From: Burkholderia gladioli
Lineage (GTDB): Bacteria > Pseudomonadota > Gammaproteobacteria > Burkholderiales > Burkholderiaceae
Length of the DNA stretch: 64,000 nt
Direction of reading: 5' to 3'
Assembly (NCBI RefSeq): GCF_000959725.1
Contig: NZ_CP009322.1
Coordinates: 3,038,001 to 3,102,000 of the forward strand
In this document: piece after piece, positions 27,674 to 36,246 of the stretch
Layout of the letters: the number at the start of each line of letters is the position of its first letter
Position numbering within the stretch: position 1 is the stretch's first letter
Notes under the pieces: model-generated
The model's input: only the letters and a program-made list of their open reading frames with translations
Told to the model about the DNA's origin: nothing
Databases searched by the model: none
Translations under genes and position numbers: made by a program

Positions 27674-27880
27674 CGTGAGAAGCTAATGCCGGCACGATAA
27701 AAGACCGGATTACGAAGGATTACCGAGGGGAGATGAAGAGACGGGGAAATGCGTGGAAGCGCTCGGACGAGGTGCCTCGTCGAGGGTATCGTCGCTTGTC
27801 GTGGTCGGAGGAAAGCGCGTGACGATGCGAGATGCGTCACCTCGCAGGATGCCGTCGAACCCGCCGCAGCGATTCGACGC

Positions 27881-27916
27881 GATGTGATGCGATGCGCGAC
27901 GCGCATGCATCACATC
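27881..27916 (-). repeat. Long hairpin downstream of glycine-zipper lipoprotein gene
   Basis: GATGTGATGC (27881-27890) pairs with GCATCACATC (27907-27916), and the inner bases form a further GC-rich stem, giving a near-complete 36-nt hairpin. It is 25 bp past the stop of the lipoprotein gene. There is no T run, so it may stabilise the mRNA end rather than stop transcription. Confidence 0.55.
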
Positions 27917-27940
27917 ATGCCGGGTCATGCGACAGGTCAA

Positions 27941-28537
27941 TCAATCCGGTGGCGGCATGTCGGGCGGCGGAGGCGGCGTATATCCGCGATTGCCGCCATA
28001 AGCACCGCCCTGGTAGCCCGCGTTCGGCGGCGGTGCGCCATACGCGCCGCCGCCATAGCCACCGCCGTTGCCACCATAGGCCCCGCCGCGCACGCGGCCC
28101 GGCACCGGCACGCGATCGCCGGCCGCGTACATGCATTGCATGTACGCGTAGTCGTAGCGACGCTGCACGTCATAAGCCGAGCCCTGCGCGGTGCCCATGC
28201 CGACCACGCTGCCCGCCAGCAAGCCGGCACCCGCGCCGACCGCCGCGCCGCGTCCGCCGTTGAAGGCTGCGCCGGCCGCCGCGCCGAGCGCGGTGCCGAT
28301 CGCCGCGCTGCCGACCGCGCTCGCGGTGGCCGCCTGGTTGGCCGACACGCCGCCGACCTGGTTGGCGGCGTACTGACGGCAGTTGCCGTCGTCGACCTGG
28401 AACTGGTCGAAGCTCTTGCCGGTGCCGGGCAAGGCCATCACGCTGGGTCCGGGCGGCATCACCGCGCAGGCGCTCAGCAAGCCGACGCCGGCCGCGGCGA
28501 ACGCCCAGCGCCCGCCATTGCGAATTTCGAATCTCAT
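27941..28537 (-). CDS. Glycine-zipper outer membrane lipoprotein
   Basis: A 198-residue lipoprotein. The signal ends in a lipobox LSAC (Cys24). The mature part has DDGNCRQYAANQVGG, then a glycine-zipper membrane segment (ATASAVGSAAIGTALGAAAGAAFNGGRGAAVGAGAGLLAGS), YDVQRRYDYAYMQCMYAAGDRVP, and a Gly/Tyr/Pro-rich tail. This layout is common in small envelope proteins of beta-proteobacteria (DUF4398/YMGG-like). Start 28537 has a GAGG site and directly begins the signal. Lies 14 bp after the next upstream gene; likely one operon. Confidence 0.8.
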   Translation of the reverse strand: MRFEIRNGGRWAFAAAGVGLLSACAVMPPGPSVMALPGTGKSFDQFQVDDGNCRQYAANQVGGVSANQAATASAVGSAAIGTALGAAAGAAFNGGRGAAVGAGAGLLAGSVVGMGTAQGSAYDVQRRYDYAYMQCMYAAGDRVPVPGRVRGGAYGGNGGGYGGGAYGAPPPNAGYQGGAYGGNRGYTPPPPPDMPPPD

Positions 28538-28551
28538 GGCTCGCCTCGTCA

Positions 28552-28920
28552 TCATTGCGGCGGCCGGGCCGGCACTTCACGCCAGCCCGACGAGCAGGTC
28601 TTCACATAGGGGTAGTAGCGACGCGAGGCGTTGCAGTAATACCAATAACCCGGCTGCAGCGGCGGCGCGCCGGCCTCGGGCGGCGGCGGCGCCGGTTCGG
28701 GCTGGCCCTGCTCGACATACTCGGGCGGCGGCGCCGGCTCGACCGGCACCGCGACCAGCGGCGGCGGCGCGTAGTAGATGGGCGGCGGCCCCCAATACGG
28801 CCCCCAGCCGGGACCCCAGCCTGGGCCGATGAACACCCCCACCCGCGCCGCATGGGCGGCACTCGTGGCAGTCACGGCGGCGATCGCCGCGACGCCGAGC
28901 ACGATCTTCAGTTTGCTCAC
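28552..28920 (-). CDS. Proline/tyrosine-rich exported protein
   Basis: A 122-residue secreted protein. The likely start is GTG at 28920 with a GGAG site, giving the signal SKLKIVLGVAAIAAVTATSAAHA. The mature N terminus is Gly/Pro/Trp-rich (VGVFIGPGWGPGWGPYWGPPP), followed by a proline-rich linker. The C terminus GYWYYCNASRRYYPYVKTCSSGWREVPARPP is conserved in many Burkholderia exported proteins and holds two cysteines that can form a disulfide. First gene of a two-gene unit with the glycine-zipper lipoprotein. Confidence 0.8.
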   Translation of the reverse strand: MSKLKIVLGVAAIAAVTATSAAHAARVGVFIGPGWGPGWGPYWGPPPIYYAPPPLVAVPVEPAPPPEYVEQGQPEPAPPPPEAGAPPLQPGYWYYCNASRRYYPYVKTCSSGWREVPARPPQ

Positions 28921-29303
28921 TTCACGCTCCGGGATACACGGGACACTGGCCCCGCGATTGTCGATACCCGAGACGCTACTCGCGCGTGCCGCGACTTCAA
29001 TTACGAGTCTGCGCAAGGATTTTGCCGGTCGTTACAAGCGTGTCGAGATGATGGCGGAATGGTCTTTCATCGTTCGATCCGCATTACCCGGTAACGCGCG
29101 GAAATATTTGGGAAGGCGGCCTGGCACGCCACCTCGGCGGCTTCGTCAGCGCAGTGGAAGCGATACGACAGGCAAGCGAAAATACGCGCCCGATGCCGCG
29201 CTGTCGCAACCTCGCGCCTTGCCGCCGCCCGGATATAGCGGTTGATTGCCGCAGGTGCGGCACGCCACCGCACCCAAGACCTCGCCGACCGGCCGCCATT
29301 TTT

Positions 29304-29317
29304 TTGATGCTTATCAA
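29304..29317. promoter_or_regulatory. ANR/FNR box upstream of cioAB
   Basis: TTGAT-GCTT-ATCAA is a perfect match to the FNR/ANR consensus TTGAT-N4-ATCAA, 186 bp before the oxidase start. In Pseudomonas, ANR controls the cyanide-insensitive oxidase; the same oxygen control is inferred here. The remaining 28921-29502 region has no supported gene. Confidence 0.8.
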
Positions 29318-29502
29318 AGCGTTATCTCGATATTGATCGAGAGCAGGAAAACCGCGCGCACAAAGTGCGACGAGTTGGCACATTTCACCGAGGAATCGCG
29401 ATCCCGATACTGCCCACATCCCCGATGCCGAGATGTATCGCGCGGCGAAGGGAGGGCCGCCCGGCACCCGCCCGCGGCCGTCGCACGATCGGTCACACGC
29501 TC

Positions 29503-30927
29503 ATGGAAACCGCCCTGTCTGCCCTGGATCTGGCCCGCCTGCAGTTCGCCTTCACGGTCTCGTTCCACATCGTCTTCCCCGCCCTCAGCATCGGCCTCGC
29601 GAGCTTCATCGCGGTACTCGAGTATCGATGGCTGAAGACCGGCGAGCCGCACTACAAGACGCTCTGCCTCTACTGGTCGAAGATCTTCGCGGTGGCCTTC
29701 GGGATGGGCGTGGTGTCGGGCGTGGTGATGAGCTACGAGTTCGGCACCAACTGGGGCGGCTTCTCGAGCTTCGCCGGCGCCGTCACCGGCCCGCTGCTGA
29801 TGTACGAGGTGATGACCGCCTTCTTCCTCGAGGCCGGCTTCCTCGGCATCATGCTGTTCGGCTGGAACCGCGTGAGCCCGCGCGCCCATTTCGGCGCGAC
29901 CCTGATGGTGGCGATCGGCACGCTGATCTCGACCTTCTGGATCCTCGCCTCCAACAGCTGGATGCAGACCCCGCAGGGTTTCGAGATCGTCGACGGCCGC
30001 GTGGTGCCGACCGACTGGCTCAAGATCATCTTCAATCCCTCGTTCCCGTACCGGCTCGCCCACATGGCGATCGCGGCCTTCATCGTCGCCGCGCTGGTGG
30101 TGGCCGCCACGGGCGCCTGGCACCTGCTCAAGGGCCGCCGCGACAAGACCGTCACCACCATGTTCTCGATGGCGCTGGGCCTGCTGCTGATCCTCGCGCC
30201 GATCCAGGCGGTGGTCGGCGACCAGCACGGTATCAACACGCTCAAGTACCAGCCGGCCAAGATCGCCGCGATCGAGGGCCTGTGGGAAACCGAGCAGGGC
30301 GGCACCGCGCTGAACCTGTTCGGCATCCCCGACATGCAGGCCGAAACCACCCATTACGCGCTCAAGGTGCCGCACCTCGGCAGCCTGATCCTCACGCACA
30401 GCTGGGACGGCGAGATCCGCGGCCTGAAGAGCTTCCCGGCCGAGGACCGGCCGAACTCGACCCTGGTGTTCTGGACCTTCCGCGTGATGGTCGGCCTGGG
30501 CTTCGCGATGATCGGCCTGGCACTGGCCGGCTGGCTGCTGCGCCGCCGCGGCCGCCTCTACGAGGCGCGCTGGTTCCACAAGCTCGCGCTGGTGATGGGG
30601 CCGACCGGCTTCATCACGCTGCTGGCCGGCTGGATCACCACCGAGGCCGGCCGTCAGCCCTGGGTCGTGTACGGCGTGATGCGCACCGCCAACGCCGCCT
30701 CGCCGCTGACCACGCAGCAGGTCGGGCTGTCGCTGCTGACCTTCATCTGCGTCTACTTCCTGGTGTTCGGCACCGGCATCTACTACCTGCTGAAGCTGAT
30801 CAATGCCGGCCCGGCGCTGCCGGATGCGCCGCAAGGCCCGCACGGCGACGATGGCGGCAAGCGCCACGGCGAGCAATCGGGCCGCCGCCCGCTGTCCGCG
30901 CCCGAGCAGATGATCGACGCGGCCTGA
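29503..30927 (+). CDS. cioA: Cyanide-insensitive bd-type quinol oxidase subunit I
   Basis: A 474-residue, nine-helix subunit that oxidises quinol and reduces oxygen at the inner membrane. Haem ligands are H22 (TVSFHIVFPA), H187 (YRLAHMAI) and M329 (FRVMVGLG). GRQPWVVYGVMRT (384-396) is a bd-oxidase signature. The quinol loop between about residues 235 and 320 is short, which marks the CioA subgroup rather than E. coli CydA (522 residues). ATG at 29503 begins the conserved METALSALDLARLQFAFT. Operon with cioB and a DUF2474 gene. Confidence 0.95.
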   Translation: METALSALDLARLQFAFTVSFHIVFPALSIGLASFIAVLEYRWLKTGEPHYKTLCLYWSKIFAVAFGMGVVSGVVMSYEFGTNWGGFSSFAGAVTGPLLMYEVMTAFFLEAGFLGIMLFGWNRVSPRAHFGATLMVAIGTLISTFWILASNSWMQTPQGFEIVDGRVVPTDWLKIIFNPSFPYRLAHMAIAAFIVAALVVAATGAWHLLKGRRDKTVTTMFSMALGLLLILAPIQAVVGDQHGINTLKYQPAKIAAIEGLWETEQGGTALNLFGIPDMQAETTHYALKVPHLGSLILTHSWDGEIRGLKSFPAEDRPNSTLVFWTFRVMVGLGFAMIGLALAGWLLRRRGRLYEARWFHKLALVMGPTGFITLLAGWITTEAGRQPWVVYGVMRTANAASPLTTQQVGLSLLTFICVYFLVFGTGIYYLLKLINAGPALPDAPQGPHGDDGGKRHGEQSGRRPLSAPEQMIDAA

Positions 30928-30965
30928 ACGCCTCGGCCACGACAGAACACGCACAAGGAACCATC

Positions 30966-31973
30966 ATGGACATCACCGTCATCTGGGCAGCGATCATCGC
31001 GCTCGGCCTCTTCATGTACGTGGTGCTCGACGGCTTCGACCTCGGCATCGGCATCGTCTTCCCCTTCTTTCCCGACGAACGCGAGCGCGACCTGATGATG
31101 AACACCGTCGCGCCGGTCTGGGACGGCAACGAGACCTGGCTGGTGCTGGGCGGCGCCGGGCTGTTCGCGGCCTTCCCCGTCGTCTACTCGACGGTCTTGT
31201 CGGGGCTCTACCTGCCGCTGATCTTCATGCTGGTCTGCCTGATCTTCCGCGGCGTGTCCTTCGAGCTGCGCGCCAAGGCGCGCCGCACCAAGCATCTGTG
31301 GGACCTGGCCTTCATCGGCGGCTCGGCCGGCGCGACCTTCTTCCAGGGCATCGCGCTGGGCGCCTACCTGCAGGGCATCCCGGTGCGCGACGGCCAGTTC
31401 GCGGGCGACCCGTTCGGCTGGCTCAGCGCCTTCTCGCTGCTGACCGGGCTGGGCCTGGTGGCCACCTACGCGCTGCTCGGCTGCTGCTGGCTGGTGGCGA
31501 AGACCGAGGGCGACCTGCAACGCCGCCTGCATCGCGTGGTGCTGCCGCTGACCCTGGTGCTGCTGGCCTTGATCGGCATCGTCAGCCTGTGGACGCCGCT
31601 GCAGGAGCCCGCCGTGGCGCAGCGCTGGTTCGGCTCGGGCCTGTTCGTCTACCTGATGCCGGTGCCGTTCCTGGTGGTGGCCTGCGGGGCCTGGATGGTT
31701 CGCGCGGTGCGCCAGCGCCGTGATACGCTGCCCTTCGTGCTCGCGCTGGCGATCGTCGCGCTCGGCTACATCGGCCTGCTGGTGAGCCTGTTCCCCTATG
31801 CGATCCCGCGCAGCGTCACGATCTGGCAGGCGGCCGCGCCGCATTCGAGCCAGGTCTTCACCCTGGTCGGCGCGGCCGTGATCATCCCGATCATCATCGC
31901 CTACACGACCTTGGGCTACTGGGTATTCCGGGGCAAGATCCGCCATGAAGACCAGCACTACTACCACCACTGA
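30966..31973 (+). CDS. cioB: Cyanide-insensitive bd-type quinol oxidase subunit II
   Basis: A 335-residue, eight-helix partner of CioA. Typical segments are VVLDGFDLGIGIVFPFF, APVWDGNETWLVLGGAGLFAAFP, and LYLPLIFMLVCLIFRGVSFELR. It lies 38 bp after cioA on the same strand and its 3' end overlaps the DUF2474 gene by 29 bp. Confidence 0.95.
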   Translation: MDITVIWAAIIALGLFMYVVLDGFDLGIGIVFPFFPDERERDLMMNTVAPVWDGNETWLVLGGAGLFAAFPVVYSTVLSGLYLPLIFMLVCLIFRGVSFELRAKARRTKHLWDLAFIGGSAGATFFQGIALGAYLQGIPVRDGQFAGDPFGWLSAFSLLTGLGLVATYALLGCCWLVAKTEGDLQRRLHRVVLPLTLVLLALIGIVSLWTPLQEPAVAQRWFGSGLFVYLMPVPFLVVACGAWMVRAVRQRRDTLPFVLALAIVALGYIGLLVSLFPYAIPRSVTIWQAAAPHSSQVFTLVGAAVIIPIIIAYTTLGYWVFRGKIRHEDQHYYHH

Positions 31974-32124
31974 AAAACGCGCCGCCGCAGCCGGCGGCAA
32001 GCGCCGCCTGCCGGGCTGGCTGTGGTTCGTCCTGCTCTGGATGGGCGGCGTGGCCGGCGCGGTCGCGCTCGGCTACGCCTTCAAGATCTTCATGAACCTC
32101 ACGCTGTTCGCCGTCACCAGGTAG
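31945..32124 (+). CDS. DUF2474 small membrane protein, third oxidase subunit
   Basis: A 59-residue protein in a +1-shifted frame that begins inside the last codons of cioB. It has a hydrophilic Thr/Lys-rich head (MKTSTTTTTEKRAAAAGGKRR), then a single transmembrane helix (LPGWLWFVLLWMGGVAGAVAL) and YAFKIFMNLTLFAVTR. Position, size and sequence match DUF2474 proteins found behind cydB/cioB, thought to play the role of CydX. The 29-bp overlap implies translational coupling. Confidence 0.82.
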   Translation: MKTSTTTTTEKRAAAAGGKRRLPGWLWFVLLWMGGVAGAVALGYAFKIFMNLTLFAVTR

Positions 32125-32161
32125 GCCCGGGCGCTTCGGCGCCGACGTGGCGGCGCGCCGC

Positions 32162-33085
32162 TCAACGCAGGAACGGCGCGATCTCCTCGGCGGCCTCGCC
32201 GAATCGTTCCTGCAGGAAGTCGAGCAACGCGCGCACCCGCGGCGCCAGGTACTGGCTGCGCTGGAACAGCGCGTGCACCGTCATCTCGGGGCAGCGCCAC
32301 TCGGGCAGCAGCATCACCAGCCGCCCCGCGCGCAGGTCCGCGCCCACGTCCCAGATCGACTTCATCACCACGCCGCGTCCCTCGATCGCCCATTCCCGCG
32401 CCAGCGCGCCGTCGTTGGTCTGCCGGGCGCGCGCCAGCGGCGCGCTCACCTGCACCGTCTCGCCCTCGCGCGAGAACTTCCACTGGTTCGCCACCCCGGC
32501 CGAGGAACTGAGCAGCACGAAACGATGCTCGCCGAGTTCCTCGGGATGGCGCGGCGCGCCATGCGCGGCCAGGTAGGCGGGCGAGGCGCACAGCACGCGG
32601 CGGTTGTCGGCCAGGCGCTTGGCGACCATGCCGCTGTCGGCCGGCACGCCGAAGCGGATCGCCAGGTCGATGTCGTCGTGCAGCAGGTTCGACAGCGAAT
32701 CGGCCAGCACCAGGCTCAGCGCCACCTGCGGATGCAGGTCGTTGAATTCGTCGAGCCAGCGGCGCAGCACCACGCGGCCGAAATCCGAGGTCGCCGACAC
32801 GCGCAGCGCGCCGCCGATCGAGGCGCGCCCGAGCTGCAGCGCGCTGCGCGCGTCGTCGAGCGTCTGCAGCGCGTGCTGGCAATGCGCGAGATAGAGCCGC
32901 CCCTCGTCGGTCAGGCGCAGCTTGCGCGTCGAGCGCTCGAACAACTGCGTGCTCAGTGCCCCTTCGAGCTTGATCAGCCGCGCGCTGGCCGCCGCCGGCG
33001 AGAGGCCGAGCTTGCGGCCGGCCGCCGACAGGCTGCCGAGGTTCGCGGCTTCCACGAAGAGACGGATGTCGCCGAGGTTGTCCAT
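32162..33085 (-). CDS. LysR-family transcriptional regulator
   Basis: A 307-residue LysR protein. Winged helix in residues 1-60 (MDNLGDIRLFVEAANLGSLSAAGRKLGLSPAAASARL, LFERSTRKLRLTDEG) and effector domain with LRVSATSDFGRVVLRRWLDEFNDLHP, typical of the DmlR/CrgA-like group. It converges on the oxidase operon and is followed on the same strand, 187 bp upstream, by the SDR gene. Target unknown. Confidence 0.88.
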   Translation of the reverse strand: MDNLGDIRLFVEAANLGSLSAAGRKLGLSPAAASARLIKLEGALSTQLFERSTRKLRLTDEGRLYLAHCQHALQTLDDARSALQLGRASIGGALRVSATSDFGRVVLRRWLDEFNDLHPQVALSLVLADSLSNLLHDDIDLAIRFGVPADSGMVAKRLADNRRVLCASPAYLAAHGAPRHPEELGEHRFVLLSSSAGVANQWKFSREGETVQVSAPLARARQTNDGALAREWAIEGRGVVMKSIWDVGADLRAGRLVMLLPEWRCPEMTVHALFQRSQYLAPRVRALLDFLQERFGEAAEEIAPFLR

Positions 33086-33272
33086 GCTGGCGGGTCGCGT
33101 GATGGCGGGAGCGTGATCGGGCCGGGCACGGCAGCGCCCGGGCGGCGCCGCGCAGCGCTTCGGCGCGGCAGGGGCATGGTAACGCGAGGCGCGCGCCACA
33201 CGAACGGGCGCGCGGGAGAAATCGGGCGGGCCTCGCATTCATGCGCGGCCCGCCCTTCGCCCTTGCCTCGCC

Positions 33273-33983
33273 TCAGGCGATCGCGCCGCCGCCGTCGACC
33301 AGCACGGTCGAGCCGGTCGCATAAGGCGTCGCGGCGAGATAGACGATCGCGTTCGCGACATCTTCCGGCTGACCCACGCGCCGCGCCGGCAGGCGCGCCG
33401 CCGCGCCCGCGTACATCTTCTCGCGCGCGGCCTCGTCGAGCTTCGACCATAGCGGCGTCGCGATCATCCCCGGCGAGACGGTATTGACGCGAACCGGTGA
33501 CAGTTCCAACGCGAGGCCACGCGCCAGCGCCTCTAGCGCGGCATTGATCGCCCCCTGCAGCACCGACGCGCTGCTCGGCCTCACGCTGAGGAAACCCGAA
33601 ACCAGCGTGAGCGAGCCGCCCTCGCGGATCCGCGCCGCCCGCGCGACGCGATAGGCGCCCCAGAACTTGCTGTCCATCGCGGCCTGCGCGTCCTTCAGTT
33701 CGAGACCGCGCACCGGGCCGGTGGCCGTCTGCGCCGCCGACACCACCACATGGTCGAACTCGCCCGCCGCATCGAGGAAGGCGCGCACGCTCGCCTCGTC
33801 GGTGATGTCCATCACGCCGGTGCGCACGCCCTGGCCGATCCGCGCCGCGCTGGCGGCCAGCTTGCCGCTGTCGCGCGAGACGATGGTCACCGTCGCGCCG
33901 CGTTCGACGAAGGCGCGCGCCGCCGCCTCGCCGATGCCCGAGCTGCCGCCCACCACCAGTACCTGCTTGCCGTCGAAATTCAT
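33273..33983 (-). CDS. SDR-fold protein lacking the catalytic Tyr and Lys
   Basis: A 236-residue Rossmann-fold protein of the short-chain dehydrogenase/reductase superfamily. The nucleotide motif GGSSGIG is at residues 12-18, and the conserved serine is S129 in LVSGFLS. Aligning the helix that follows (NAALEALARGLALEL) with normal family members puts Gln143 and Asn147 where the catalytic YxxxK should be. C-terminal VNTVSPGMIATPLW and GSTVLVDGGGAI are normal. Such members exist in Burkholderia and may bind cofactor without standard oxidoreduction. ATG preceded by a GGAGG-like site. Confidence 0.85.
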   Translation of the reverse strand: MNFDGKQVLVVGGSSGIGEAAARAFVERGATVTIVSRDSGKLAASAARIGQGVRTGVMDITDEASVRAFLDAAGEFDHVVVSAAQTATGPVRGLELKDAQAAMDSKFWGAYRVARAARIREGGSLTLVSGFLSVRPSSASVLQGAINAALEALARGLALELSPVRVNTVSPGMIATPLWSKLDEAAREKMYAGAAARLPARRVGQPEDVANAIVYLAATPYATGSTVLVDGGGAIA

Positions 33984-34050
33984 GATGCCTTCCTCCCTTC
34001 GATGATTGCCGATGGACGCCCGCCCGGGCGCCCTTGCGATGCGCCCTGGT

Positions 34051-34617
34051 TCAGGGCTTCACGACGCCCAGTTGCCGCAGGAACGTCAGGTTGTCCTCCA
34101 GATGCCAGTTCTCGGCGATCCGGCCATCGCGGATCCGGTAGATGTCGGTGGCGACGAAGTCGACCGGCTGGCCCTTGCCCTGCACGCCCTGGAAGCTGCC
34201 GCTGAAGTGTCCGCGAAAGCGCAGGTGCGTGATCACGCGGTCGCCGGCCACGATCATCTGCTCGACCTCGGCATGCACGTCGGGCACCGCGGCATGAAAT
34301 CCCTTCGAGGCCGCCAGCGGCCCGGCCAGGCCTTGCGGCCGGCCCGGCGGCAAGGTGCGGTCCATGAAGTCGGGGGCAAGCGCCTCGCGTGCCTGTGCCT
34401 CGTCGCCGGTGGTCCAGAACGTGTCGTAGAGCCGGGCCGCGCGAATCTGCGCGGCCAGTTGTTGCGGCGGCAGGCTATGGTCGACGATCAACTGCTTCGG
34501 CTGCACCAGTTGATCGTCGCCGTTCGGTGCGGCGATGGCCGGCGACGCGAAGATCGCCATCAACGCCAGGGCCGCGGCTGCCAGCCCCGTACTTGCTTGT
34601 ATCGATCGGGTTTTCAT
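34051..34617 (-). CDS. Exported SnoaL-like (ester cyclase family) protein
   Basis: A 188-residue protein with a Sec signal (MKTRSIQASTGLAAAALALMAIFASPAIA) and an NTF2-like cone fold of the SnoaL/ester cyclase type. Matching parts are YDTFWTTGDEAQAREALAPDFMDRTLPPG, FHAAVPDVHAEVEQMIVAGDRVITHLRFRGHFSG and DIYRIRDGRIAENWHLEDNLTFLRQLG. ATG at 34617 has GGAGG nine bases upstream, which decides against the ATG four codons earlier. Probably co-transcribed with the old yellow enzyme gene 66 bp upstream. Substrate unknown. Confidence 0.82.
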   Translation of the reverse strand: MKTRSIQASTGLAAAALALMAIFASPAIAAPNGDDQLVQPKQLIVDHSLPPQQLAAQIRAARLYDTFWTTGDEAQAREALAPDFMDRTLPPGRPQGLAGPLAASKGFHAAVPDVHAEVEQMIVAGDRVITHLRFRGHFSGSFQGVQGKGQPVDFVATDIYRIRDGRIAENWHLEDNLTFLRQLGVVKP

Positions 34618-34683
34618 CTTGACCTCCATCCTTGTTCATCGCTCGTGAAATGCGCGCGTCGTGATTCGAGAGCCACGCGCCGC

Positions 34684-35784
34684 TCAGCGGGCCAGCGCCG
34701 GGTAGTCGCTGTAGCCGCGCTCGTCGCCGCCGAACAGCGTGGCCCCGTCGAAATCGGCCAGCGGCAGGCCTTCGGCGAGCCGTCGCGGCAGGTCCGGATT
34801 GGCGACGAACTTGCGACCGAACGCGATGAAATCGGCATAACCGTTCGCCAGCACCCAGTTGGCGCGCTCGAGGTCGTACTTGCCCGCCACGATGATCGGC
34901 CGCGCGAAGCGCTCGCGGATCTCGCGGCGGAAGCTTTCGGTGAATTGCGGGGCATCGTCCCAGTCGGCCTCGACCAGGTGCAGGTAGGCGATGCCGCGCG
35001 CCTGCAGCCAGGCCGCCGCGTCGAGGATGGTCGGCAGGATGTCGGGGCAGGCCATGCCGCGCGCGGTCAGGAACGGCGCGAGGCGGATCGCGGTGCGCTC
35101 GGCGCCCACTTCCGCGGCCACCGCGTCGACCACCTCCTGCAGGAAGCGCAGGCGGTCCTCGCGCGAGCCGCCGTATTCGTCCTCGCGTCGGTTCGAGGTG
35201 GTGCGCAGGAACTGATCGACCAGGTAGCCGTTCGCGCCGTGGATCTCGACGCCGTCGAAGCCGGCCTCGATCGCCCTGCGCGCGGCCTGGCGGAAGTCCT
35301 GCACGATCTGCCGGATCTCCTCATGGCGCAGCTCGCGCGGCGTCGGGCAGTCCACCATCGCGCCGATGCCGGTGGCCGGATCGACCTTCCAGATCTGGCC
35401 GTCGAAGGGCACCGCCGAGGGCGCCACCGGCAGTTCGCCGCCGTGGAAATCGGGATGCGACATGCGCCCGACGTGCCACAGCTGCAGGAAGATGCGGCCG
35501 CCCTCGGCATGCACGGCATCGGTCACCAGGCGCCAGCCTTCGCGCTGCGCATCGCTGTGGATGCCGGGCGTGAACGAATACCCCTTGCCCTGCGGCGTGA
35601 TCTGGCTGGCCTCGGTCACGATCAGCGCCGCCGAGGCGCGCTGCGCGTAGTAGCGCGCATTCATCGCGTTCGGGATGTCGCCGGGCTGGGTGCTGCGGGC
35701 ACGCGTCATCGGCGCCATCACGATGCGGTGGGCGGTGTCTCGACCGGCCAGTCTGGCGGGATTGAAAAGTTCTGCAGTGCTCAT
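34684..35784 (-). CDS. nemA: Old yellow enzyme, NemA-type alkene/N-ethylmaleimide reductase
   Basis: A 366-residue FMN flavoprotein that reduces activated alkenes, nitro esters and similar electrophiles with NADPH. T27 (MAPMTR) contacts the flavin, and H182/N185 in EIHGANGYLVDQFL hold the substrate carbonyl. Length and the end (FGRKFVANPDLPRRL) match E. coli NemA. It is flanked by the SnoaL-like gene and a glyoxalase-fold gene on the same strand, which suggests an electrophile-detoxification unit; the upstream control is unknown. Confidence 0.92.
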   Translation of the reverse strand: MSTAELFNPARLAGRDTAHRIVMAPMTRARSTQPGDIPNAMNARYYAQRASAALIVTEASQITPQGKGYSFTPGIHSDAQREGWRLVTDAVHAEGGRIFLQLWHVGRMSHPDFHGGELPVAPSAVPFDGQIWKVDPATGIGAMVDCPTPRELRHEEIRQIVQDFRQAARRAIEAGFDGVEIHGANGYLVDQFLRTTSNRREDEYGGSREDRLRFLQEVVDAVAAEVGAERTAIRLAPFLTARGMACPDILPTILDAAAWLQARGIAYLHLVEADWDDAPQFTESFRREIRERFARPIIVAGKYDLERANWVLANGYADFIAFGRKFVANPDLPRRLAEGLPLADFDGATLFGGDERGYSDYPALAR

Positions 35785-35859
35785 GATCGATGTGTTCCTG
35801 GCGAGAAGTGGATCGGTTTGGATTCGGGTTTGGGAAGACGGCAGCGGCCTGCGCGGGGC

Positions 35860-36246
35860 TCAATACGCGGCCGGGCCCAGCGCGGTGACGAATTCGAAGG
35901 CGACGCCGGGCGCGAGCGCCACGAACAACTGCAACTCGTTCGACAGCGGCACTTCGCTGAGCTGGTAGCCGATGCCGCGATGGTCCAGGCGTTCGACCAG
36001 GGCATGCCATTCGTCGCGATCCTCGATGCGCAGCGCGACATGATCGATGCGCGGCACGCTGCGCGCGGCCGTGGCCGCCACGGTGGCGCGCACCACGTGG
36101 ATCACCGGGCGGCCGGCGGCATAGAACCAGCCGCCATCCACCGCGAACGGCGGACGCGCGCCGCGCGTCAGGCCGACCACCTCGGCCAGGAAGCGGCAGG
36201 TGCTGTCGAGCTGGTCGGTGACGATGGTCGCGTGATCGAGTTGCAT
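35860..36246 (-). CDS. VOC/glyoxalase-fold protein
   Basis: A 128-residue protein of the vicinal oxygen chelate superfamily, with two beta-alpha-beta units. It shows LDHATIVTDQLDSTCRFLAEVVGL at the N terminus, RPVIHVV, IDHVALRIEDRDEWHALVERL at the second unit and FEFVTALGP at the end. H4, H55 and H72 or E122 are candidate metal ligands. It lies 75 bp upstream of nemA on the same strand and may belong to that operon. Reaction unknown. Confidence 0.75.
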   Translation of the reverse strand: MQLDHATIVTDQLDSTCRFLAEVVGLTRGARPPFAVDGGWFYAAGRPVIHVVRATVAATAARSVPRIDHVALRIEDRDEWHALVERLDHRGIGYQLSEVPLSNELQLFVALAPGVAFEFVTALGPAAY

